DNA of 10,350 nt from RYN-431 sp036388295 (GTDB taxonomy: Bacteria; Planctomycetota; Phycisphaerae; Tepidisphaerales; Tepidisphaeraceae). Location of the stretch: positions 1-10,350 of the forward strand of contig DASVSC010000029.1 in NCBI GenBank assembly GCA_036388295.1, read 5' to 3'. Position numbers and translations under genes: made by a program. Within the stretch, counting starts at the first letter, position 1, and every line of letters starts with the position of its first letter. The notes under the pieces were generated by a model, which saw only the letters and a list, made by a program, of their open reading frames with translations, ran no database searches and had not been told where the DNA came from. Below, one piece after another: positions 1-4,848 of the stretch.

Positions 1-16
1 CATGACAGCGACGGCA

Positions 17-32
17 CCGACCCTTCGGTCGG
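17..32. other. Short stem-loop near the left edge
   Basis: CCGACC at 17-22 and GGTCGG at 27-32 form a perfect 6-bp inverted repeat around a CTTC loop. It lies in the open frame just before the GTG start of the first gene. No T-run follows, so it is not a convincing intrinsic terminator. It could be a leader hairpin, or part of an upstream coding sequence if the gene starts outside the window. Confidence 0.3.
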
Positions 33-54
33 GCCGAACGGTATTAATCACCAC

Positions 55-1077
55 GTGCCACGATCCACGTACGACGATCACGGCCTGCTCGCGACACTCA
101 TAGGCGACGGCCGATCCCTGCTCATGCTCACGGGCCTTGCGCTGATCGGCTCGGGCGGCTTTGCAATCTTTCAATCCGCCACCGGCCAGTTCCTGCCGCA
201 CGACGTCGAATACCTCGGCATGACCGCGCTGGACCTGTGCGGCATCAATGCGTGCCGGATCGTGCACTTCATGTTCCACGACCGCGTGAGCTTTGGCGGC
301 ACACTCATTGCCATGGGCTCGCTTTACCTGTGGCTCGCGGCCTTCCCGCTTCACCAGGGCGAGGCGTGGGCGTGGTGGCTGTTCCTGCTCAGCGGGATGA
401 CCGGCTTTGGCAGCTTCATGGCCTACCTCGGCTACGGGTACCTCGACCAATGGCACCTCTGGGCCACGCTGCTGTTGCTGCCGGTGTTTGTCTATGGCCT
501 GGTCCACACACGAAAGCTGATCCACCCGAACTCGTCACCCGGCTGCCTGCTCCGCCCTGCCGTTCGGGTGCCGTGGCGCTCGCCCTTCGGCATCGGCCGG
601 GCGCTGTTGCTGGTGACATCCGCCGTGCTGGCCGTTGGTGGCCTGATCATCATTTACGTCGGCATGACCAGCGTGTTCGTGCCGCAGGACCTGGAGTACA
701 TGGGCGTGTCGGCCAAGTACCTGAACGAGATCAACCCGCGCCTGATTCCACTGATCGCACACGACCGCGCCGGCTTCGGCGGCGGGCTGTTCACGACCAG
801 CCTGACGGTCTTCTTCAGCATCTGGTGCGGCCGGCCCAGCCGCAGTCTGTGGCAGGTGCTCCTGTTCGCCGGTACCGTCGGTTTCATCACGGCCGTCGGC
901 ATTCATCCGGTAATCGGATACCTCAGTGCCAGCCATCTTGCGCCCGCGCTCGTCGTGTCGATCCTGTTCGTTGCAGGCATCGCCCTCTGCTACCGGCCGA
1001 TGATTCAGGGCAGTTTCGACCCGCCGGCGGATGGCGACCGGGACCCGGAAGCGTCTGTTCCGCTTTTCGAGCCCTAG
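55..1077 (+). CDS. Internally duplicated polytopic membrane protein, function unknown (5' end uncertain)
   Basis: I do not recognise a named family. The 340-residue product is strongly hydrophobic, with several probable membrane segments (about 22-45, 83-100, 106-127, 135-152, 184-206, 243-257, 266-288, 294-312). It consists of two homologous halves. Residues 46-84 (FLPHDVEYLGM, then HDR at 75-77 and FGG at 80-82) match 208-245 (FVPQDLEYMGV, HDR at 236-238, FGG at 241-243) at about 18 of 39 positions with one gap. The repeated charged/His motifs between hydrophobic segments suggest a conserved site in each half, but no substrate can be named. The start is a GTG without a clear Shine-Dalgarno. 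The frame stays open to the left edge with no other common start codon, so the true start may lie outside the window. It converges on acr3, 37 bases away, and is probably unrelated to the arsenic genes. Confidence 0.75.
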   Translation: MPRSTYDDHGLLATLIGDGRSLLMLTGLALIGSGGFAIFQSATGQFLPHDVEYLGMTALDLCGINACRIVHFMFHDRVSFGGTLIAMGSLYLWLAAFPLHQGEAWAWWLFLLSGMTGFGSFMAYLGYGYLDQWHLWATLLLLPVFVYGLVHTRKLIHPNSSPGCLLRPAVRVPWRSPFGIGRALLLVTSAVLAVGGLIIIYVGMTSVFVPQDLEYMGVSAKYLNEINPRLIPLIAHDRAGFGGGLFTTSLTVFFSIWCGRPSRSLWQVLLFAGTVGFITAVGIHPVIGYLSASHLAPALVVSILFVAGIALCYRPMIQGSFDPPADGDRDPEASVPLFEP

Positions 1078-1114
1078 CTGGCCTCGGCTTCACGCAACTT
1101 CGTCTTCATTGGGA

Positions 1115-2245
1115 TCAGATGACTTGAGGTCGGACTGGGTTCCCCGCATCACGTGTTTCAGCCGGCCCGCAGGCGGCGGGCTGCGGCTCGCCGATGGTTT
1201 CGTCGCCGAACCAGCGGCGCTGCAGCCAGAACGACACGCTCACCAGGCCGATCAAGGCCGGCACTTCCACGAGCGGCCCGATCACCGCCGCGAAGGCGGC
1301 GCCGTGGTCGATGCCGAAGACCGCGACGGAGACGGCGATGGCCAGTTCGAAATTGTTCCCCGATGCCGTGAATGCGACGGTGGCCGTCCTGCGGTAATCG
1401 GCACCGACCTTCCAGCCCATCCAGAAGCTGACCAGGAACATCACTACGAAGTAAATCAGCAGCGGCACCGCGATCAGCAGCACGTCCTGCGGCCGGGCGA
1501 CGATCTTCTGCCCCTGGTAGACGAACATCGCCACGATCGTGAACAGCAGTGCCACCAGCGTGATCGGACTGATGGCCGGGATGAACCGCGATTCGTACCA
1601 CGCCCGGCCCTTCGCCCGGATCAGAATCAGCCGCGTGAGCATGCCGGCGACGAACGGCACGCCGAGGTAGATCGCCACGCTCTGCGCGATCTGCCCGATG
1701 CCGATGTCGACCACCGCGCCGCTCAGCCCGAACAGCGGCGGCAGCACCGTGATGAAGATCCAAGCGTAAACGCTGTAAAACAGCACCTGAAACACGCTGT
1801 TGAACGCGACCAGCCCCGCGGCGTATTGGCTGTCGCCCTTGGCCAATTCGTTCCAGACGATCACCATCGCGATGCACCGCGCCAGGCCGATCATGATCAG
1901 GCCGACCATGAACTCCGGGTGGTTGTGCAGAAACAGCAGGGCCAGCCCGAACATCAGCACCGGGCCGATGATCCAGTTCTGCGCCAGCGACAGCAGCAGA
2001 ATCTTCCAGTCCCGAAACACGTCGGGCAGTTCTTCGTACCGCACCTTCGCCAGCGGCGGGTACATCATCAGGATCAGGCCGATGGCGATCGGCAGATTCG
2101 TCGTGCCGACGTGCAAACGGTCCAGCCCGTCGCGCACGCCCGGCGCGGCATAGCCGACACCAATGCCGACGGCCATCGCGGCGAAGATCCAAATCGTCAG
2201 GTAGCGGTCGAGCGTGCCGAGTTGGCGAGTCAGTTTGGACATCAT
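1115..2245 (-). CDS. acr3: ACR3-family arsenite efflux permease
   Basis: This inner-membrane carrier exports As(III), the product of the preceding arsenate reductase, using the membrane potential. From the ATG at 2245 it is 376 residues, with about ten hydrophobic segments. The segment GLARCIAMVIVWNELAKGD (near residue 122) carries the single conserved ACR3 cysteine. The later segment FTASGNNFELAIAVS (near 292) and AAVIGPLVEVP (near 319) are family hallmarks, and the latter holds a conserved membrane glutamate. These mark it as ACR3 rather than ArsB. The ATG at 2245 overlaps the arsC stop by one base (TGATG). A GTG one codon upstream, giving a four-base GTGA overlap, is an equally possible start. 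Either arrangement implies translational coupling. The C-terminal tail of about 27 residues is Pro-rich and probably cytoplasmic. It is the last gene of the arsR-arsC-acr3 operon. Confidence 0.96.
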   Translation of the reverse strand: MMSKLTRQLGTLDRYLTIWIFAAMAVGIGVGYAAPGVRDGLDRLHVGTTNLPIAIGLILMMYPPLAKVRYEELPDVFRDWKILLLSLAQNWIIGPVLMFGLALLFLHNHPEFMVGLIMIGLARCIAMVIVWNELAKGDSQYAAGLVAFNSVFQVLFYSVYAWIFITVLPPLFGLSGAVVDIGIGQIAQSVAIYLGVPFVAGMLTRLILIRAKGRAWYESRFIPAISPITLVALLFTIVAMFVYQGQKIVARPQDVLLIAVPLLIYFVVMFLVSFWMGWKVGADYRRTATVAFTASGNNFELAIAVSVAVFGIDHGAAFAAVIGPLVEVPALIGLVSVSFWLQRRWFGDETIGEPQPAACGPAETRDAGNPVRPQVI

Positions 2246-2679
2246 CACTTCTGGTTAAGGGCTTCCGGCAGTGCGAGCACGAAGGCGCGAATTTCGTCAC
2301 GCACGCGTCGGTAATGGGACAATGCCTCTTCCTCACTCGCCGATCCTTCGGCGAGCTTCGGCGGGTCGTCGAAGCCGACGTGAACGACCTTTGTCTTGCC
2401 GGGGAACATCGGGCACGTTTCGTTCGCGTGGCCACAGACGGTGACGACGAAGTCGAACGGAACGTCCACCAGCGCATCAACGTGTTTGGACGAATGGCCG
2501 GACAGATCAACGCCTGCTTCACGCATGACGTGCACGGCCCGTGCGTTCATGCCGTGCGGCGAAACGCCGGCGGAATACGCCTCGATCCGGTCGCCCCGCA
2601 GCGCCCGCGCCCATCCCTCGGCCATTTGGCTGCGACAGCTGTTTCCCGTGCAAAGGAACAGGACGTTGAGCTTCTCCAC
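2245..2679 (-). CDS. arsC: Arsenate reductase ArsC, low-molecular-weight phosphatase fold, thioredoxin type
   Basis: This cytoplasmic enzyme reduces As(V) to As(III), which Acr3 then exports. The 144-residue length and motifs fit the LMW-PTPase-related, Staphylococcus-type ArsC. The P-loop CTGNSCRS at 10-17 holds the nucleophile Cys10 and Cys15. Cys82 and Cys89 lie in VCGHANETCP and form the relay disulfide. Asp105 in FDDPPK is the general acid. The spacing of these residues matches the thioredoxin-coupled class and differs from the glutaredoxin-coupled plasmid R773 type. The start is GTG at 2679, supported by an AAGGAG Shine-Dalgarno five bases upstream (2690-2685). It lies 45 bases after arsR and overlaps the start of acr3. 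A perfect palindrome immediately before the ribosome-binding site may add a second layer of ArsR control or act as an mRNA hairpin. Confidence 0.95.
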   Translation of the reverse strand: MEKLNVLFLCTGNSCRSQMAEGWARALRGDRIEAYSAGVSPHGMNARAVHVMREAGVDLSGHSSKHVDALVDVPFDFVVTVCGHANETCPMFPGKTKVVHVGFDDPPKLAEGSASEEEALSHYRRVRDEIRAFVLALPEALNQK

Positions 2680-2684
2680 ACCGA

Positions 2685-2690
2685 CTCCTT
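2685..2690 (-). promoter_or_regulatory. Shine-Dalgarno of arsC
   Basis: Reads AAGGAG on the minus strand, five bases before the GTG at 2679. It fixes that GTG as the arsC start. Its first A is also the last base of the palindrome at 2690-2707. Confidence 0.7.
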
Positions 2691-2707
2691 ATTCGCATAA
2701 GCGAATA
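2690..2707 (-). promoter_or_regulatory. Palindrome between arsR and arsC, candidate second ArsR operator or leader hairpin
   Basis: TATTCGC-ATAA-GCGAATA is a perfect inverted repeat with 7-bp arms and a 4-base spacer. It abuts the arsC Shine-Dalgarno. On the minus strand the extended sequence contains ATATTCGCTT, which differs at one base from ATATTCGTTT in the candidate operator upstream of arsR. That likeness favours a protein-binding site. As RNA it would form a short stem just before the arsC ribosome-binding site. The eight-T run after the arsR stop comes before the stem rather than after it, so it is not an intrinsic terminator for arsR. Confidence 0.5.
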
Positions 2708-2724
2708 TGCCGAGACAAAAAAAA

Positions 2725-3087
2725 TCAGCAGCAGCCGTCGCCCGGGTGCCGCCGCGTCAGCCGCATGCGTTTCACATCACTCGCCAGTTCCGGCACGTCC
2801 CGCGCGCACGATGCCAGACAGTCCAGCAGCTTCACATGAAACGTGTCGCGCGTCGGCGACAGCGTGTAGTGCATCCACTGCCCGTCCCGCCGCGCGTCCA
2901 CGAGGCCGGCCCTGCGCAGGTAAGCCAAATGCCGCGACACCTTCGGCTGCGGCACCGCCAGGACAGTTACCAGATCGCAGACACAAACCTCGCCGGTGCG
3001 CAACAGATTCAACAGCCGCAGCCGCGTCCGGTCCGAAACGGCCCGGAACATCAAGTCGACCTGGTTGATCCGTGTCAGCGCCGGCAT
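2725..3087 (-). CDS. arsR: ArsR/SmtB-family As(III)-responsive repressor
   Basis: This is a dimeric winged-helix repressor that leaves its operator on binding As(III) or Sb(III). The 120-residue protein has the expected layout. DRTRLRLLNLLRTGEVCVCDL (19-39) contains the CVC motif (Cys35, Cys37) at the DNA-binding helices. QPKVSRHLAYLRRAGLV (47-63) is the recognition helix, and the wing RRDGQWMHYTL (66-76) follows. The third cysteine often found just after CVCDL is a valine here. Cys90, Cys94 and a terminal Cys119-Cys120 pair are other candidate third ligands. The start is ATG at 3087. A TTGACA promoter and an overlapping palindrome directly upstream predict autorepression. It is the first gene of the operon, 45 bases before arsC. 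Confidence 0.93.
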   Translation of the reverse strand: MPALTRINQVDLMFRAVSDRTRLRLLNLLRTGEVCVCDLVTVLAVPQPKVSRHLAYLRRAGLVDARRDGQWMHYTLSPTRDTFHVKLLDCLASCARDVPELASDVKRMRLTRRHPGDGCC

Positions 3088-3094
3088 ATGCGTC

Positions 3095-3112
3095 CAAACG
3101 AATATACGTTTG
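3095..3112 (-). promoter_or_regulatory. Candidate ArsR operator upstream of arsR
   Basis: CAAACG at 3095-3100 and CGTTTG at 3107-3112 are perfect 6-bp inverted arms around an AT-only centre (AATATA). The site ends seven bases before the arsR start codon and overlaps the predicted -10 element, so a bound repressor would block RNA polymerase. Position and symmetry are typical of ArsR/SmtB operators. Binding is inferred. Confidence 0.65.
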
Positions 3113-3138
3113 TATCAACGAACCGACGTCTTTGTCAA
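3109..3138 (-). promoter_or_regulatory. Predicted sigma-70-type promoter of the ars operon
   Basis: A perfect TTGACA -35 (minus strand, 3138-3133) is followed after 18 bases by TACAAA (3114-3109), with a second AT-rich TATATT just downstream. The -10 lies inside the operator palindrome. This promoter would drive arsR, arsC and acr3. Confidence 0.55.
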
Positions 3139-3201
3139 TCAGACGGCATCGCGACGTTAAGAACGGCCCGGGGCATTTCGCGTCAATCGCCGGGGCGACG
3201 A

Positions 3202-3441
3202 TTAGCCGGCAAGTTGGGCGTGTGCGGCGTGCGGCCGGTGCAGGTTCAGCCAGCGACGCTCACTGTAGACGATTTCCGAGCAGCTCAGGCAGTTCATGCT
3301 GTCGGCCGACCCGAGCCAGCCTTCGTGGGTGCGGATAAACTGGTTGTCTCCGAGCCACTGTTCGGTATCAACGGGGCGATTGCCGGCCGAATTGCAGAGC
3401 CGTGTGTAAAGCTGCTGCAAGTCGATGATGACGAAATACAT
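3202..3441 (-). CDS. Small protein of unknown function (79 aa) upstream of arsR
   Basis: I do not recognise this family. The start ATG at 3441 is chosen because a strong Shine-Dalgarno, GGAGG (3453-3449), sits seven bases upstream. A longer reading of the frame would begin without such a signal. The product starts MYFVIIDLQQLYTRLC and carries QFIRTHEGWLG in the middle. Near residues 51-54 it has a Cys-x-x-Cys pair (CLSC) that could bind a metal or form a disulfide. No signal peptide or membrane span is evident. It lies on the ars-operon strand, 114 bases before arsR, but arsR has its own promoter, so a shared job with arsenic resistance is not shown. A 10-bp perfect inverted repeat lies in its leader. 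Confidence 0.6.
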   Translation of the reverse strand: MYFVIIDLQQLYTRLCNSAGNRPVDTEQWLGDNQFIRTHEGWLGSADSMNCLSCSEIVYSERRWLNLHRPHAAHAQLAG

Positions 3442-3448
3442 TTCAGAT

Positions 3449-3453
3449 CCTCC
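3449..3453 (-). promoter_or_regulatory. Strong Shine-Dalgarno of the small gene
   Basis: Reads GGAGG on the minus strand, seven bases before the ATG at 3441. It is the best ribosome-binding site in the window and the main reason to accept the 79-codon gene and its start. Confidence 0.65.
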
Positions 3454-3459
3454 ATGCGG

Positions 3460-3506
3460 GCGATACTGCTGGCAAACCCTCGACCTCAACCGCCGGGCAG
3501 TATCGC
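3460..3506 (-). promoter_or_regulatory. Leader inverted repeat (10-bp perfect arms) before the small gene
   Basis: GCGATACTGC (3460-3469) and GCAGTATCGC (3497-3506) are exact reverse complements separated by 27 bases. The arms end seven bases before the GGAGG of the small gene. In the minus-strand transcript this would be a stem-loop near the 5' end. It may stabilise the mRNA, regulate translation, or be two half-sites for a DNA-binding protein. A chance 10-bp match at this distance is unlikely, but its function is unknown. Confidence 0.5.
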
Positions 3507-3513
3507 GAGTCTT

Positions 3514-3542
3514 ATTTAATTCGTATGTGCGATCGATGTCGA
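3514..3542 (-). promoter_or_regulatory. Possible promoter of the small gene
   Basis: TCGACA (3542-3537) and TTAAAT (3519-3514) on the minus strand are spaced by 17 bases. Transcription would begin close to the inverted repeat at 3506. The match to consensus is moderate (9 of 12). The AT-rich TTAAATAA stands out in this GC-rich sequence. Confidence 0.3.
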
Positions 3543-3620
3543 TCAGGAAAATCGCTATCCGCACCTCCGCGGGGCCCGCATAAACTGTCCGAATAGCCGT
3601 AACACCCACGGCCCGGCCGC

Positions 3621-3639
3621 AGGGCACGTTTTATGCCCT
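3621..3639. other. Short inverted repeat between divergent genes
   Basis: AGGGCA (3621-3626) and TGCCCT (3634-3639) flank a seven-base spacer. It lies in the 251-base gap between the divergently read small gene (-) and TPR gene (+). It could be a weak operator or a chance hairpin. No T-run follows on either strand. Confidence 0.25.
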
Positions 3640-3652
3640 TCGCGCCGGCGAA

Positions 3653-3680
3653 TTGCCGCCCTGTATTGATGCGATACACT
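3653..3680 (+). promoter_or_regulatory. Possible promoter of the TPR-like gene
   Basis: TTGCCG (3653-3658) and TACACT (3675-3680) are spaced by 16 bases. Initiation would fall a few bases before the ATG at 3693 and give a very short leader, consistent with the absence of a clear Shine-Dalgarno. The match is moderate only. Confidence 0.25.
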
Positions 3681-3692
3681 TCCGGGCCGCCG

Positions 3693-4751
3693 ATGTTGAT
3701 TCGCCCGCCGTTCATTTTCGTCCTGCTGCTCGGCCTGGCGGACGTCACACGCGCCGATTCGATCATCGTGCAGGGCATGAGCCCGCAGAAAGTGACCGTC
3801 ACCGGATTCGTCAACGGCAAACTGCAGTACCAGACCGCCGGCGGTGCGACGGCTGAACGGGAGTTCGCCCGGGTGCAGCAGCTGGTGGTCGACAACGAAC
3901 CGGTGTTGAACGCCGCCGAGGCGGCGCTGGCGTCGGGCAAGCCGGACGCGAGTTTAGATCAGTACGCCAACGCCATTCGCAGCAGCACGACGCCGTGGGT
4001 CCGCTTGTTCGCCGCCCGTCGCCTGCTCGACGCGGCCGGCCCGCAGGGACGGTTCGAACCGCGATTGACCGCCTACTTGGCCCTGCTGTCGCTGGCCCCC
4101 GCCGACGCCGCCGGCCGGCAGCCGTCGCTGCCGAATCCGGGCAATCGCCTGCTTGAAGTCGCGGTGGCCGAAACCGAGGCGGCCCTGAAAGCGCCGAAGC
4201 TGCCGGACGCCAACCGGGTCACGCTGCTGAACTTCCTGACCGAACTGCACCGCCGCCGCGGCGACCAGGAGAGCGTCGTCGCCACCGTCGAGCGCATGGC
4301 CAAAGCCTCGCCCACGGCCGCCAGCGACCCGGCCGTTCAGGCGCAGCTCGTGGGGCTGAAGATCACGCAAGCCAAAGCCGCCATCGATAAAGGCGATTAC
4401 GTCACCGCCGTCCGAATCATCGACGACAGCCGCGGCGCGATCATCGACCCCCTGCAACAGGCCGACGCGCTGTTCGTGCTTGCCCAGGCGAAACAGGCCA
4501 ACGCCGACCCGACCGACAAAGCCGCCCTGCACGACGCGGCCCTGGCGTTCATGCGTGTCGTCGCCCACGCCAACACGCTGCCGGGCCGGCCGAACGTGCT
4601 GGCGTCGCTGCGTGCGACCGCCGCCATTCTGGAACGCACCGGCCGGACGGATGAGGCGATCAAGATTTACGCCCAGATCGTCCGCGACTACAGCGCCCTT
4701 CCCGTCGCCGTCACTGTCGCTCAGGCCGATCTGGCACGGCTGAAGAAGTAA
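3693..4751 (+). CDS. Secreted or periplasmic TPR-like repeat protein
   Basis: From the ATG at 3693 the product is 352 residues and starts with a plausible Sec signal peptide: MLIRPP, a hydrophobic run FIFVLLLGLA, and a likely cleavage before DSIIV. This favours 3693 over earlier in-frame starts at 3633 and 3669, which would bury the signal behind a polar stretch. After it comes a short beta-rich region (VTVTGFVNGKLQYQTAGG) and then a long Ala/Leu-rich helical body. Its spacing resembles tetratricopeptide repeats, clearest at the end (LRATAAILERTGRTDEAIKIYAQIVRDY). TPR proteins are usually scaffolds, and no partner can be named. It lies 97 bases before the SurA/PpiD-like gene on the same strand, which hints at a shared envelope role. 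An ordinary planctomycete TPR lipoprotein-like role is possible, but there is no lipobox Cys. Confidence 0.8.
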   Translation: MLIRPPFIFVLLLGLADVTRADSIIVQGMSPQKVTVTGFVNGKLQYQTAGGATAEREFARVQQLVVDNEPVLNAAEAALASGKPDASLDQYANAIRSSTTPWVRLFAARRLLDAAGPQGRFEPRLTAYLALLSLAPADAAGRQPSLPNPGNRLLEVAVAETEAALKAPKLPDANRVTLLNFLTELHRRRGDQESVVATVERMAKASPTAASDPAVQAQLVGLKITQAKAAIDKGDYVTAVRIIDDSRGAIIDPLQQADALFVLAQAKQANADPTDKAALHDAALAFMRVVAHANTLPGRPNVLASLRATAAILERTGRTDEAIKIYAQIVRDYSALPVAVTVAQADLARLKK

Positions 4752-4781
4752 ACCGTCCCGGGGCGTCGACCCATCTTTCGA

Positions 4782-4807
4782 CCCCTTACGCCTTCCCCCT
4801 TACGCCT
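4782..4807. repeat. Two 12-bp direct repeats with 14-bp period
   Basis: CCCCTTACGCCT occurs at 4782-4793 and again exactly at 4796-4807, separated by TC. The pair sits in the 97-base gap before the SurA/PpiD-like gene, about 40 bases upstream of its start codon. It may be a tandem slip or a pair of binding half-sites. No hairpin or T-run marks a terminator here. Confidence 0.4.
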
Positions 4808-4848
4808 GTTTTAGGTATCACTTCCGCTCCGAGTTCCGCCAAAATCCC

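Noticed and set aside
1031..2314. A 427-codon plus-strand frame over acr3
   Set aside because: The product is full of His, Gln, Arg and Asp without domains. It is the mirror of the well-identified acr3 gene on the other strand.
1158..2522. A long minus-strand frame overlapping both arsC and acr3 in another register
   Set aside because: The arsC and acr3 frames carry all family motifs. This one is Arg-rich shadow sequence.
2690..2724. An intrinsic terminator between arsR and arsC (palindrome plus T-run)
   Set aside because: In the direction of transcription the T-run comes before the stem, and on the other strand the run is A. Neither order makes a terminator.
2707..3519. A 270-codon plus-strand frame across arsR and the small gene
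   Set aside because: It is antisense to arsR, which has clear winged-helix motifs, and it crosses the ars promoter and operator.
3442..3627. An N-terminal extension of the small minus-strand gene to 141 residues
   Set aside because: It would place the strong GGAGG site, the inverted repeat and the AT-rich promoter candidate inside coding sequence. The extension has no recognisable motif.
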